DNA of 64,000 bases from Intestinimonas aquisgranensis (GCA_020687605.1 JAJEQY010000001.1:1-64000), one strand, 5' to 3'; positions 42,479-52,723 are shown, counted from the first letter of the stretch. Program-made: numbers and translations. Notes: generated by a model not told the origin, from the letters alone.

Positions 42479-43089
42479 TGGCACTCAAGAAAAAGGCACG
42501 CGGCGAACTGATCGTTCTCTCCGGGCCCTCTGGTGTGGGAAAGAGCACGGTGATCGCCGAACTGTTGGGTCAGCGGCAGGACATCTATTTTTCCGTCTCC
42601 TTCACCACCCGTAAGCCCCGGGTGGGAGAGGCAGACGGTGTCAACTATAACTTCGTGGACCGGGCAGAGTTCGAGGGCATGATCGCCCGAGGTGAACTGC
42701 TGGAACACGCGGAGTACGTGGGCAACTATTATGGCACTTCCATGAAGGTCATCCAGGAGAAGCTGGACGCTGGGATCGACGTGCTGCTCGACATTGAGGT
42801 CCAGGGCGCGGCCAAAGTCCGGGCAAAATGTCCTGAGGCGGTGCTCATCTTTATTATCCCCCCCTCCTTTGAGGAGCTCTCCCGCCGTCTGCGGGGACGC
42901 AACACCGACAGCGAAGAGGTCATCGCCGGTCGCCTCACCAAGGCCCGGGAGGAATACGCCCAAATCCCCAATTATGACTATCTGGTGGTCAATGACAAGG
43001 TCTCTGAAGCCGCTGCCGAGATCATCGCCATCCTGATGGCGGAGGACTGCCGGACCCGAAATCGCATGCACCTGGTGGAGGGGATCTGA
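42478..43089 (+). CDS. gmk: Guanylate kinase
   Basis: The 203-residue kinase converts GMP to GDP. Motifs: SGPSGVGKST, SFTTRKPRVGE, EYVGNYYGTS and DIEVQGAAKV. Starts at ATG 42478 overlapping the remA stop. Confidence 0.97.
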   Translation: MALKKKARGELIVLSGPSGVGKSTVIAELLGQRQDIYFSVSFTTRKPRVGEADGVNYNFVDRAEFEGMIARGELLEHAEYVGNYYGTSMKVIQEKLDAGIDVLLDIEVQGAAKVRAKCPEAVLIFIIPPSFEELSRRLRGRNTDSEEVIAGRLTKAREEYAQIPNYDYLVVNDKVSEAAAEIIAILMAEDCRTRNRMHLVEGI

Positions 43090-43164
43090 GAATCTCTTGC
43101 CCAGTGTCCATACCGGACACAGTTCCGGATATTCTATGCAGTAAACGAAGGAGTTGGATCTGTT

Positions 43165-43374
43165 ATGATGCTTTATCCTGCTATGAAGGACCTGCTCGCG
43201 CAGGTGCCCAGCCGCTATCAACTGGTGAATGTGGTGGCCCACCGGGCCCGTCAGATCGCCGCCGATGCCGAAGAGGGTGGCTATCCGCTCAACGATAAGC
43301 CTGTGAGCATCGCGATCCGTGAGATCGCTGAGGGCAAGGTGGATCTGAGCCTGCCTACTCAGCCCCAGGTTTGA
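43165..43374 (+). CDS. rpoZ: RNA polymerase omega subunit
   Basis: The 69-residue protein matches omega (SRYQLVNVVAHRARQIAADAE, KPVSIAIREIAEGKV). It promotes RNA polymerase assembly. Start ATG 43165 (second ATG next to it) has AAGGAG upstream. Size is typical for Clostridia. Confidence 0.93.
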   Translation: MMLYPAMKDLLAQVPSRYQLVNVVAHRARQIAADAEEGGYPLNDKPVSIAIREIAEGKVDLSLPTQPQV

Positions 43375-43417
43375 TCTGTGTCCGGGGGTGCCGGACGCAT
43401 CCCCAGACGTGACGGAA

Positions 43418-43456
43418 GTGCCGGACGGGCGAACAGCCCCCGGCGCTTGCCTTTTC
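43418..43456 (+). terminator. Weak terminator-like hairpin between rpoZ and priA
   Basis: GTGCCGG pairs with CCGGCGC and GGGC with GCCC around GAACA, followed by TTGCCTTTTC. The T run is interrupted, so read-through into priA is expected. Confidence 0.35.
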
Positions 43457-43479
43457 TGTGACGGAAGGAGAGAGCAGCG

Positions 43480-45960
43480 GTGGATGGGGCGGTCATCGCG
43501 AAAATAGCCCTGGCGGCGGCCGCCTATGCCATCGACAGGCCCTACGACTATTTGGTCCCGGCAGAGCTGGAAGGCCGGGCAGTTCCCGGCGTCCGGGTAC
43601 TGGTACCCTTCGGTCGTGGAAATAAGCGCACCGAGGGCATCGTACTGGCCCTATCTGGCGAACTGCCGGAGGGAAAGCGTCTTAAAGAGGTGTTTTCTGT
43701 TCTGGATGATGCTCCCGTCCTGGACGGACAGGGCCTGAAGCTGTGCCTGTGGATGCGGGAGCGGTATTTCTGTACTGTGTACGATGCCGCCCGGGCCATG
43801 CTGCCGGCGGGGCTGTGGTTTTCCATCCGCGATAGCTATCACATTGCCTCCGGCGTGGACCGTGAGGCATCTTATGCCGCAGCGGGGCGCTCCCGCCGGG
43901 CCGTGCAGATCCTGGATCTTATCTGGGCTTGCGGTGGCTCCGCTGAGGTGGGGCAGATCCACGCCGCCCTAGGTGCGGCAGACCCTGCTCCTGCGCTGAA
44001 ACTGCTCACCGAGCAGGGTGCGCTCACCCTGGAGACCAGCGCCCAGAGGGGGGTGGGAGACAAACGGGAAAAGGTTGCCTCTCTGGCCGTGCCGGCAGAG
44101 GAGGCCCTAGCCCATGTGACTCCCAGGCGCCGGAGCGCCCCGCTGCGGTACGCCGTTGTGGAGCTTCTGAGCACCGTGGGCAGCGCCAGCGTCAAGGAGA
44201 TCTGTTATTTCACCGGTGCCTCCACACCCACCATCAAGTCTCTGGTCAAGAGCGGACTGGTCACGCTGGAGGAGCGGGAGGTCTTTCGCGGAGGACACGA
44301 ACAGGCGGATGGTCCCACGGCGCCTCCGCCGGTACTCAACGAGGAGCAGGAGATGGCCTTCCAGACACTGGACAGCCTGTGCCGGTCGACAGAGCCCGCT
44401 GTTGCCCTCCTCTATGGTGTGACGGGCAGTGGAAAGACCCAGGTTTATCTCCGCCTCATCCGGGCAGCTCTGGATCGGGGACAGACTGCTATGGTTCTAG
44501 TCCCTGAGATTGCGCTCACCCCGCAGCTCCTGAGAATCTTTACTGCCCATTTCGGCAGCGATGTGGCTGTGCTCCACAGCTCTCTCCGGGCTGGGGAGCG
44601 TTATGACGAGTGGAAGCGCCTGCGCTCCGGACTGGCCCGGGTGGCTCTGGGCACCCGTTCCGCTGTCTTTGCCCCTTTGGAGAACCTGGGCCTCATTATT
44701 CTGGATGAGGAGCAGGAGGGGAGCTACAAGTCGGAAAATACCCCCCGGTATCACGCCCGTGAAATCGCCAAATACCGCTGTGCCAAGGCGGGTGGACTGC
44801 TGGTGCTGGGATCGGCCACCCCATCGGTGGAGACCATGTATCTGGCAAAGACCGGGGTCTACCACCTGGTAACTCTGACCAAACGCTACAATGAGCGGGC
44901 TTTGCCTGCCGTTTATATTTCAGATATGAAAGAGGAGCTCCGCTCAGGCAATGGTACCAGCATTGGCACTCTGCTGCACCGTGAGCTGGAGGCCAACCTG
45001 GAGCGGGGGGAACAGTCCATTCTGTTTCTTAACCGCCGTGGGGCCAGCCGTATGGTTTCCTGCGGAGAGTGCGGCGAAGTGCCGGTATGTCCCCGGTGCT
45101 CGGTCCATCTCACCTACCACTCGGCAAACCACAGGCTCATGTGCCACTACTGTGGCCACTCCGAGCCCCTGCCTGAGGCCTGCCCGGTATGCGGCGGAGC
45201 CCTGAATTTCATCGGCGCCGGGACCCAGAAGGTCCAGAGCGAACTAGAGGAGCTTTTTCCTGGGGTGGAGATCCTACGGATGGACGCTGATACTGTGTCG
45301 GCTGCCGATGGACACCAGAAACTGCTGGACCGCTTTCAGCGAAAAAAGGTGCCCATTCTGGTGGGTACTCAGATGGTGGCCAAGGGCCTGGACTTCGAGA
45401 ATGTGACCCTGGTGGGGGTGGTGGCTGCCGACTTGGCCCTGTATGTGGACAGCTTTCGGGCCTCAGAGCGGACCTTTTCCCTTCTCACCCAGGTAGTGGG
45501 CCGGGCTGGCCGGGGAGAAAAGACCGGTCGGGCTGTGATCCAGACCTATACGCCTGACAACGACGTGATTCGCTGCGCCGCTGTACAGGACTACGACCGC
45601 TTCTACGCCCAGGAAATCGACCTGCGGCGGCTCATGGACTACCCGCCCTTCCGGGATGTCTTTGTCCTCACCGCTTCGGGTGTCGACGAGTCCGCCGTGC
45701 TCAGAAAATGCCAAAAGCTCCGCCGCAGCCTGGAGAGCTGGGCAGCGGCCTGGAGCGACTATGATACGCGGCCACGCCTGCTGGGGCCTGCTCCGGCGGC
45801 GGTGGCCAAGGTAAACAACCGTTACCGCTATCGGCTGACCCTGCTCTGCCAAAATACCAAGGAGGTCCGCCAGCTCATTGCCGGCCTGCTCCAGGCCGCC
45901 GCCGATGACCGTGAGATCCGAGGTGTTTCGGTGTTTGCCGATGTGAATCCATATGATTAG
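43480..45960 (+). CDS. priA: Primosomal protein N' (replication restart helicase)
   Basis: The 826-residue helicase has the N-terminal DNA-binding domain (YDYLVPAEL start), Walker A GVTGSGKTQVYL, the DEAH-type ILDEEQEGSYK, a zinc-binding insert (CGECGEVPVCPRC, CHYCGH, CPVCGG) and the C-terminal helicase motif GTQMVAKGLDFENVTLVG. It reloads replisomes at stalled forks. Starts at GTG 43480 behind GGAAGGAGAG. Confidence 0.97.
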   Translation: MDGAVIAKIALAAAAYAIDRPYDYLVPAELEGRAVPGVRVLVPFGRGNKRTEGIVLALSGELPEGKRLKEVFSVLDDAPVLDGQGLKLCLWMRERYFCTVYDAARAMLPAGLWFSIRDSYHIASGVDREASYAAAGRSRRAVQILDLIWACGGSAEVGQIHAALGAADPAPALKLLTEQGALTLETSAQRGVGDKREKVASLAVPAEEALAHVTPRRRSAPLRYAVVELLSTVGSASVKEICYFTGASTPTIKSLVKSGLVTLEEREVFRGGHEQADGPTAPPPVLNEEQEMAFQTLDSLCRSTEPAVALLYGVTGSGKTQVYLRLIRAALDRGQTAMVLVPEIALTPQLLRIFTAHFGSDVAVLHSSLRAGERYDEWKRLRSGLARVALGTRSAVFAPLENLGLIILDEEQEGSYKSENTPRYHAREIAKYRCAKAGGLLVLGSATPSVETMYLAKTGVYHLVTLTKRYNERALPAVYISDMKEELRSGNGTSIGTLLHRELEANLERGEQSILFLNRRGASRMVSCGECGEVPVCPRCSVHLTYHSANHRLMCHYCGHSEPLPEACPVCGGALNFIGAGTQKVQSELEELFPGVEILRMDADTVSAADGHQKLLDRFQRKKVPILVGTQMVAKGLDFENVTLVGVVAADLALYVDSFRASERTFSLLTQVVGRAGRGEKTGRAVIQTYTPDNDVIRCAAVQDYDRFYAQEIDLRRLMDYPPFRDVFVLTASGVDESAVLRKCQKLRRSLESWAAAWSDYDTRPRLLGPAPAAVAKVNNRYRYRLTLLCQNTKEVRQLIAGLLQAAADDREIRGVSVFADVNPYD

Positions 45961-45972
45961 GAGGATACGACT

Positions 45973-46464
45973 ATGGCACTGAGAAAGATACTGACCGACA
46001 AGGACCCCGCACTCCACAAGGTCTGCCGTCCGGTCACCAACTTTGACCAGCGGCTTTGGGACCTGCTGGATGACCTCAAAGAGACCCTGGCCGATGCCGG
46101 CGGCGCTGGTCTGGCCGCCCCGCAGGTGGGCATCCTGCGCCGGTGCGTTATCGTGGTGGACGCTCAGGAGCAGATGCTGGAGCTGGTGAACCCGGAGATC
46201 ATCTGGCGTTCCGAGGAGATCCAGGACGGCTGGGAGGGTTGCCTCAGCGTCCCCGGCAAGTGGGGGACCGTGGAGCGACCCATGAAGGTCCGGGTCAAGG
46301 CCCAGGACCGGAACGGCAACTGGTTTGAGGCAGAGGGGGAGGCCATCGTGGCCCGCTGCTTCTGCCATGAGCTGGACCATCTGGAAGGCCACATTTTCAC
46401 CGAGCTCACCGACCGGCTCTATACCCAGAAGGAACTAGACGAGATGTACGAGGAGGAGGACTGA
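45973..46464 (+). CDS. def: Peptide deformylase
   Basis: The 163-residue metalloenzyme removes formyl from nascent proteins. Motifs 1-3 are intact: GAGLAAPQVG, EGCLSVPG and HELDHLEG. It pairs with fmt two bases downstream. Confidence 0.97.
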   Translation: MALRKILTDKDPALHKVCRPVTNFDQRLWDLLDDLKETLADAGGAGLAAPQVGILRRCVIVVDAQEQMLELVNPEIIWRSEEIQDGWEGCLSVPGKWGTVERPMKVRVKAQDRNGNWFEAEGEAIVARCFCHELDHLEGHIFTELTDRLYTQKELDEMYEEED

Positions 46465-46466
46465 CC

Positions 46467-47396
46467 GTGCGCATCCTCTTCATGGGCACCCCTGATTTTG
46501 CCGTGGCCTCACTGGCCGCCCTCCTGAAGGCCGGTCATGAGGTGTGCGGTGTCTTCACCCAGCCCGACAAGCCTAAAAACCGGGGAATGAAGCTCCAGGC
46601 AAGCCCTGTAAAGGAATATGCCCTTGCACATGACATCCCGGTGTTCCAGCCCCTAAAGATGAAGGACGGGGAGGCTATGGGCTATATCCGGGACCTTGCT
46701 CCGGAGCTTATCGTGGTGGCGGCCTACGGTCGCATCCTGCCCTCCGACATTTTGGACTATCCCGCCTATGGCTGCATCAATGTCCACTCCTCGCTGCTGC
46801 CCAAATACCGCGGAGCGGCACCCATCAACTGGGCTATCCTGAACGGGGACAAGACCACCGGTGTCACCATTATGCATATGGCGCCAGAGCTGGATGCCGG
46901 CGATATGATTCTTCAGGGAGAGACCACCATTGGCCCCAATGAGACGGCCCCCGAGCTCTTTGGCCGCTTAGCGGAACTGGGAGGCAAGCTGCTGGTGAAG
47001 GCGGTGGACCTGCTGGCCAGTGGGCAGGCACCCCGGACACCGCAGGATGCTGCGGTCTCCACCTACGCCCCCATGCTCAGCCGAGAGCTTTCCCCTATGG
47101 ACTGGTCCAAGGGAGCGCAGGCGCTCCATGACCAGGTCCGAGGGCTGTTGCCTTGGCCGTGTGCCACGGCGGAATTTGGTGGGATTAGGTGTAAAGTATT
47201 TTCAACTGACATTATTGACGATGCGACGAATCTGACTCCCGGCACAGTTGCGGAGGCAGGGAAGACAGGTATCGTTATGGCCTGTGGAAACGGGACTCTG
47301 CTGCGGATCAAGGAACTTCAACCAGATGGGAAGAAGCGAATGGCGGCAGCGGATTTTCTCCGCGGCCATCCCCTGACAGTGGGCGAAAAGCTGTAA
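46467..47396 (+). CDS. fmt: Methionyl-tRNA formyltransferase
   Basis: The 309-residue enzyme formylates initiator Met-tRNA using 10-formyl-THF. It has MGTPDFAVASL, the catalytic region VHSSLLPKYRGAAPINWAI and the C-terminal OB-like domain. It starts at GTG 46467, two bases after def. Confidence 0.97.
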   Translation: MRILFMGTPDFAVASLAALLKAGHEVCGVFTQPDKPKNRGMKLQASPVKEYALAHDIPVFQPLKMKDGEAMGYIRDLAPELIVVAAYGRILPSDILDYPAYGCINVHSSLLPKYRGAAPINWAILNGDKTTGVTIMHMAPELDAGDMILQGETTIGPNETAPELFGRLAELGGKLLVKAVDLLASGQAPRTPQDAAVSTYAPMLSRELSPMDWSKGAQALHDQVRGLLPWPCATAEFGGIRCKVFSTDIIDDATNLTPGTVAEAGKTGIVMACGNGTLLRIKELQPDGKKRMAAADFLRGHPLTVGEKL

Positions 47397-47423
47397 GTAG
47401 AGTAGGAGAGAGGGTGTGATCCT

Positions 47424-48767
47424 ATGGCCGGCAATGCCCGGGAGGTGGCGCTGCTGACCCTGTCCGCCTGTGATCGGCAGGGCGCCTGGTCGGATCTGTC
47501 GCTGAAAAAGAATATTCGGGCCGCCGGCTTGGACAGCCGGGATGCCGCACTGGCCACCCGGCTGTGCTTTGGTGTACTCCAGAACCGGCTGCTGTTGGAT
47601 TTCTATATCGGGAAGTTTTCTACAGTTAAGCCGGAGCGAATGGAAAACAAAGTCCTTAACGCCCTGCGGTTGGGGGTCTATCAGATGGCCTTCCTCACCC
47701 GGGTGCCGGTAAGCGCCGCCGTCAACGAGTCGGTGGACCTGGTGAAGCGGCACAGCAAGAACTCCAGGAGCCCGGGCCTGGTGAACGGCATCCTCCGCTC
47801 CATGGCCCGTAACATCGATCGTCTCCCCACTATTCCGGAGGAGGACCCGGTCTCCTATCTCTCCGTGCGTTACAGCCACCCTGAGTGGCTGGTAAAAGCC
47901 TTTTTGGAGGCGTTGGGTCCGGTGGAGGCGGAGCGTCTCCTGGCCCTGGACAACGGCGAGCCGCCTACGGTGGCCCAGGTCAACCGTCTCCGGGGAACTT
48001 CTGAGGAGGTACTGGTCTCTCTGCGGGAGGAGGGCGCCCAAGTAGAGCCCCATCCCTGGCTGCCCGACTGTCTGACCCTCACCGGTGGCGGCGATCTGGA
48101 GAACCTCACAGCTTTCCGGGAGGGCCGCATTTACATTCAGGACGCCGGTGCCCGGCTGGCGGTATTGGCGGCGGACCCCAAGCCCGGAATGTCAGTGCTT
48201 GACGCCTGTGCCGCTCCCGGCGGTAAATCCTTTGCCGCCGCCATTGCGATGGGGGATCAGGGCAAACTGATCTCCTGCGACATCCATGCCCACAAAAAGA
48301 GTCTTATTGATGCCGGTGCCAAACGGCTGGGAATTACCTGTCTCACTTCTGCTGTCCAGGACGGCAAGGCCCACCGAGTTGAGTGGGAGGGGGCTTTTGA
48401 CTTGGTGATGGCCGATGTGCCCTGCTCCGGACTGGGTATCATTCGGAAGAAGCCGGATATCCGTTATAAGGACCCGGCGCCCCTGGCCGGACTCCCCGCC
48501 GTTCAGGCGGCCATTTTGGAGAACGTCTCTACCTATGTAAAGCCTGGGGGCGTATTACTGTACTGTACATGTACCTTACAGAGCGCGGAGAATGAGAACA
48601 TTGTGACCGCCTTCCTGAACGGCCATCCGGAGTATATTCTGGAGAACTTTACCCTCCCGGGACCCGTTGGAGAGGTACCGGATGGCATGGTCACTCTGTG
48701 GCCACAGCGGCACGGCACCGATGGATTTTTCTTCGCGAAGCTGAGGAGAAGGGCGGATAACGTCTGA
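47424..48767 (+). CDS. rsmB: 16S rRNA (cytosine-967-C5)-methyltransferase
   Basis: The 447-residue enzyme has an N-terminal NusB-like RNA-binding domain (about 1-140) and a SAM methyltransferase domain with DACAAPGGKSFAAA, the PCSGLG motif and YCTCTLQS containing the catalytic cysteine. Typical fmt-rsmB-rlmN order. Confidence 0.96.
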   Translation: MAGNAREVALLTLSACDRQGAWSDLSLKKNIRAAGLDSRDAALATRLCFGVLQNRLLLDFYIGKFSTVKPERMENKVLNALRLGVYQMAFLTRVPVSAAVNESVDLVKRHSKNSRSPGLVNGILRSMARNIDRLPTIPEEDPVSYLSVRYSHPEWLVKAFLEALGPVEAERLLALDNGEPPTVAQVNRLRGTSEEVLVSLREEGAQVEPHPWLPDCLTLTGGGDLENLTAFREGRIYIQDAGARLAVLAADPKPGMSVLDACAAPGGKSFAAAIAMGDQGKLISCDIHAHKKSLIDAGAKRLGITCLTSAVQDGKAHRVEWEGAFDLVMADVPCSGLGIIRKKPDIRYKDPAPLAGLPAVQAAILENVSTYVKPGGVLLYCTCTLQSAENENIVTAFLNGHPEYILENFTLPGPVGEVPDGMVTLWPQRHGTDGFFFAKLRRRADNV

Positions 48768-48819
48768 CCACCTCAAAATATGGACTGATGCCGCCGAAAG
48801 GGCGGCGGGGGAGCATAAC

Positions 48820-49887
48820 ATGATCGACATCAAATCCATGACCCAGGAGGAGTTGGGATTATGGCTCAAAGAGCAGGGGGAACCCGGTTTTCGGGCCAAG
48901 CAGATTTTTACCTGGCTCCACCGGGGGGCGACTTCCTTTGAAGAGATGACCAATCTCTCCAAGCCTTTGCGAGAGCGGCTGAGTGCCCAGTGTGTCATCA
49001 CTCATCCGGAAGTGGCCCGCAAACAAGTTTCCGCCCAGGACGGTACCATCAAATACCTCTGGCGGCTCTTGGATGGAAATTGCATCGAGACGGTTTTGAT
49101 GCGCTACCACCATGGGAATACTGTATGTATCTCCTCCCAGGTAGGCTGTCGGATGGGCTGTGCCTTCTGTGCTTCTACACTAGGGGGCAAGGTAAGAGAC
49201 TTAACACCGTCTGAGATGATTGATCAGGTCCTGTTCACCCAGCTTGACGCGGGCGTTCCCATTTCCAATATCGTCCTCATGGGCATCGGCGAGCCGCTGG
49301 ACAATTTTGATACCGTACTGCGCTTCCTGGAACTGGTGAATCACCCGGATGGGCTCAACATCGGTATGCGCCATATCTCTCTGTCCACCTGTGGCCTTAC
49401 GGAGAAAATTGACAAACTGGCGGAGCATCGGTTACAATTAACTCTATCGGTTTCTCTTCATGCACCGGACGACGAGACCCGGAGCAAGATTATGCCGGTG
49501 AACCGGGGCATTGGAGTAGAAAAGCTCTTCGACACCTGCCGCCGGTATTTCGAGACCACCGGTCGGCGTATCTCTTATGAGTACGCTATGATCGACGGAG
49601 TCAACGATAGCGACGCGCAGGCTGATCTTTTGGCGCAGCACCTGAAGGGAACGCCGGGACATGTGAATCTCATTCCTCTCAACGAGGTGAAGGAGAGCCC
49701 CCTGAAGCCCAGCCGCCGTGTGGCGGAGTTCCAGCTCCGTTTGGAGCGTCAGGGGATTACCGTAACGGTGCGCAGAAAGCTGGGGGGCGACATCGATGCC
49801 TCCTGCGGCCAGCTGCGGCGGAAGGCTATGGGCGAGGGATCTGAGTCGTCGGCGGACAAGGTCAGGCCGGATGGGCGAAAGGACTGA
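48820..49887 (+). CDS. rlmN: 23S rRNA (adenine-2503-C2)-methyltransferase RlmN
   Basis: The 355-residue radical SAM enzyme has the CX3CX2C cluster motif CRMGCAFC (about 110-117), the MGIGEPLDNFD motif, EYAMIDGVND and the C-terminal catalytic Cys in IDASCGQLR. It methylates A2503 in 23S rRNA and A37 in some tRNAs. A Cfr-type resistance role is unlikely given the position among conserved housekeeping genes. GGAG lies upstream of ATG 48820. Confidence 0.96.
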   Translation: MIDIKSMTQEELGLWLKEQGEPGFRAKQIFTWLHRGATSFEEMTNLSKPLRERLSAQCVITHPEVARKQVSAQDGTIKYLWRLLDGNCIETVLMRYHHGNTVCISSQVGCRMGCAFCASTLGGKVRDLTPSEMIDQVLFTQLDAGVPISNIVLMGIGEPLDNFDTVLRFLELVNHPDGLNIGMRHISLSTCGLTEKIDKLAEHRLQLTLSVSLHAPDDETRSKIMPVNRGIGVEKLFDTCRRYFETTGRRISYEYAMIDGVNDSDAQADLLAQHLKGTPGHVNLIPLNEVKESPLKPSRRVAEFQLRLERQGITVTVRRKLGGDIDASCGQLRRKAMGEGSESSADKVRPDGRKD

Positions 49888-49893
49888 TTCGAT

Positions 49894-50622
49894 ATGAACA
49901 TATGGGGCATCACGGATGTGGGCGTGGTCCGGCATCAAAACCAGGACGACTACCACATTGAGCTCCTGGCAGAGGATATGGCACTTGGCATCGTCTGTGA
50001 TGGCATGGGTGGTGCCAAGGCTGGTAATGTGGCCAGCCAGCTGGCGGTGGAGACCTTTTTGGAGACCGCCAAGGCCCAGCCACCGGAGCAATGGCGGAAC
50101 GAGCCTGAGGCCCTCCTCCATTTCGCGGCGGAACAGGCCAATGGCGCCGTTCATTTCCGGGCCAGCGTGGACGCCGACTGCCGTGGTATGGGCACCACCA
50201 TGGTGGCCGCGCTGGTCATCGGCAGTCAGGCTTACATCCTGAACATTGGTGACAGCCGGTGCTATCTGGTGCAGCCGGATGGAATCACCAAGGTGACCCG
50301 CGATCACTCGGTGGTGGAGGATTTGGTGGCCCGGGGGCAGATCACCCCGGAACAGGCCAGGCAACATCCCCAGAAGAACCTCATTACCAGGGCTCTGGGT
50401 GCAGAATCCAAGCTTCGTGCTGATCTCTTCCGCCAGCCGATGGAGCCGGGTGACGCTCTGCTCCTCTGCTCCGACGGCTTGAGCAACATGGTCTCCGATC
50501 AGGAACTTCTCTATGAGGTCCTCCACGGCGGCCCTGCGGAGGACTGCTGCCGGAGACTGCTGGACATTGCATTGTCCAGAGGCGCACCGGACAATGTGAC
50601 TGCGGTCCTGCTTCAGATGTAA
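49894..50622 (+). CDS. stp: PP2C-family Ser/Thr phosphatase (Stp/PrpC)
   Basis: The 242-residue protein has the PP2C motifs VRHQNQDDY, VCDGMGGAKAG, GDSRCYLV and SDGLSNMVSD, including the metal-binding aspartates. It reverses phosphorylation by the kinase encoded next. Confidence 0.95.
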   Translation: MNIWGITDVGVVRHQNQDDYHIELLAEDMALGIVCDGMGGAKAGNVASQLAVETFLETAKAQPPEQWRNEPEALLHFAAEQANGAVHFRASVDADCRGMGTTMVAALVIGSQAYILNIGDSRCYLVQPDGITKVTRDHSVVEDLVARGQITPEQARQHPQKNLITRALGAESKLRADLFRQPMEPGDALLLCSDGLSNMVSDQELLYEVLHGGPAEDCCRRLLDIALSRGAPDNVTAVLLQM

Positions 50623-50641
50623 CAAGGAGGATACCCCCATT

Positions 50642-52723
50642 ATGGATCAATACATAGGGAAATTGCTGGATAACCGATATGAGATCCTGGAGCGGATCGG
50701 TACCGGCGGTATGGCGGTGGTGTTCAAGGGGCGTGACCACCGACTCAACCGGCTGGTGGCGATTAAGATCCTCAAGGATGATCTGGCAAAGGACGCGGAG
50801 TTCCGTCGCCGGTTCCACGATGAGTCCCAGGCCGTGGCCATGCTCTCTCACCCCAACATCATGGCGGTGTACGATGTAAGCCGCTCTGAGCAGGTAGAAT
50901 ATATTGTCATGGAACTCATTGACGGCATTACCCTCAAGCAGTATATGCAGCGAAAGGGGGGCCCGCTGAGCTGGAAGGAGTCCCTCCACTTCATCACCCA
51001 GATCATGAAGGCGCTCTCCCATGCCCACGGACGTGGCATCATTCACCGGGATATCAAGCCACAGAATATTATGGTTCTCCGCGATGGGAGCATCAAGGTC
51101 ACCGATTTTGGCATCGCCCGGCTGGCCTCTGCCGCTCAGAGCACCTTGACGCAGGAGGCCCTGGGTTCCGTCCATTATATTTCTCCAGAGCAGGCCAGAG
51201 GGAGCCGCATCGACGGTCGCAGTGATATCTACTCTGCTGGTGTGGTGCTCTATGAGATGCTGACCGGTCGGTTACCTTTTGAAGGGGATACCCCGGTATC
51301 GGTGGCCATCCAGCATATCAACTCGATCCCTCTGGCGCCGCGGGAGCTCAATCCTGACATCCCGGAGGCCCTGGAGGCCATCACCATGAAGGCTATGGCG
51401 CCCAAGGTGGAGAACCGCTATCGCAACGCCGATGATATGCTCTATGATCTGGAAGAGTTCCGGAAGGATCCGAGCATTGATTTGGAGTATGACCCAGCCA
51501 AGCTCTTTGCCACACCGGATGTAGCTGATGAGCCCACCCAGGTGATTGGAACGGGGAGTCGACGCAGGAGCAGTGACACTGGCTCCATGCGCCGGCGAAG
51601 TCGGGAAGAGGCAGAGCGCGGGGAACGGGTATCTTCTTCCGAACGCCCAAGAAACCGGCAGAAAGCCAACATGTCGGTCCCCCTGGCTGTAGCCTCTATC
51701 CTGGTCTTCATTATTGGAATCGGCGTATTGCTGTGGGTAGTGTTCTTCAGCAACAGCTTCCAGTCTGATGACCGGCACACTGTACCCAATCTTTACGGCA
51801 TGACGGTGGAGGAGGCTATGGCTGATCCCAAAGTCCAGGGGATATTTGAGATTGTGGAAGGTGGCTCTGTGTCCAGCAGCTTGGAGCCGGGAAAGATTGT
51901 CTCTCAGGATCCCGAAGCGAAGCAGCAGGTCACTGGAGAGGACCTTACTATCACTGTAACGACCAGTGCCGGTGAAGAGCCCATCTATATGCCTGACTTG
52001 GTGAATAAGGATTATCTGGAGGCGCAGCAGGCCCTTTTGGATCTGGGAATCTCCAAGGCCAACATCACCATGACATATGAGACTTCTGATGAGATCACTG
52101 AAAACTATGTCATTCGTACGGTGCCTTTGGCCGATAGCGCCATTCAGCCTGATACCGTGGTTGAGATTATCGTCAGCCAGGGGCCCAAAGTGGTCCAGCG
52201 TACCATGCTTTCGGTTGAGGGTATGACTCTCGATAAGGCAAGGGAGCTCCTGGAAGGGGAGAATGGCCTGGGACTGGTGGTAAAAGCCGTCTATATTGAT
52301 AGTGATGAGCCTAAGGATACGGTACTCATTCAAAGCATTCCCACTGGTACCCAGGTGAATGAGGGCGAAACCGTTACCCTCCAGGTGAGCAGTGGTTCCA
52401 GTGCTTCCGGCGGTGAGAACAATACCGAGAGTCCAGCTACAGAGACTCCTGTGCCCAGTGACTCGCCAGCTCCCAGTTCCGACCCCGATGTGAAAACAGT
52501 ACAGTACTCGGTCACGCTGCCTGATGGTGATCCGGATGAGATCGTGACAGTGCAGGTTCGTGGCTCCGGCTATGACCAGAGCAAGCAGGTCCCATTGGTG
52601 GTCCAAAGTGTTGTCTTCAATATCACCGGAAAAGGAAAACAGAAGTTTGACATTTATATAAACGGTGAGAGGGATTACAGCATTGAGGTTGACTTTGATA
52701 CCGGGGATGTGAAACTGGGATGA
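50642..52723 (+). CDS. prkC: PASTA-domain Ser/Thr protein kinase (PrkC/Stk1)
   Basis: The 693-residue kinase has a cytoplasmic catalytic domain (about 10-270; GTGGMAVVFKG, VAIKIL, HRDIKPQNI, DFGIARL), a basic linker (about 300-340), one membrane helix (about 345-365) and three extracellular PASTA repeats (about 380-600) that bind muropeptides. A Ser/Pro/Thr-rich stretch and a further beta-rich C-terminal domain (about 618-693, YSVTLPDGDPDE onward) follow. PrkC senses cell-wall fragments and in Bacillus triggers spore germination. Overlaps rsgA by four bases. Confidence 0.96.
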   Translation: MDQYIGKLLDNRYEILERIGTGGMAVVFKGRDHRLNRLVAIKILKDDLAKDAEFRRRFHDESQAVAMLSHPNIMAVYDVSRSEQVEYIVMELIDGITLKQYMQRKGGPLSWKESLHFITQIMKALSHAHGRGIIHRDIKPQNIMVLRDGSIKVTDFGIARLASAAQSTLTQEALGSVHYISPEQARGSRIDGRSDIYSAGVVLYEMLTGRLPFEGDTPVSVAIQHINSIPLAPRELNPDIPEALEAITMKAMAPKVENRYRNADDMLYDLEEFRKDPSIDLEYDPAKLFATPDVADEPTQVIGTGSRRRSSDTGSMRRRSREEAERGERVSSSERPRNRQKANMSVPLAVASILVFIIGIGVLLWVVFFSNSFQSDDRHTVPNLYGMTVEEAMADPKVQGIFEIVEGGSVSSSLEPGKIVSQDPEAKQQVTGEDLTITVTTSAGEEPIYMPDLVNKDYLEAQQALLDLGISKANITMTYETSDEITENYVIRTVPLADSAIQPDTVVEIIVSQGPKVVQRTMLSVEGMTLDKARELLEGENGLGLVVKAVYIDSDEPKDTVLIQSIPTGTQVNEGETVTLQVSSGSSASGGENNTESPATETPVPSDSPAPSSDPDVKTVQYSVTLPDGDPDEIVTVQVRGSGYDQSKQVPLVVQSVVFNITGKGKQKFDIYINGERDYSIEVDFDTGDVKLG

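Noticed and set aside
48820..49887. Cfr-type resistance methyltransferase
   Set aside because: Position between rsmB and stp and the family motifs indicate the housekeeping RlmN.
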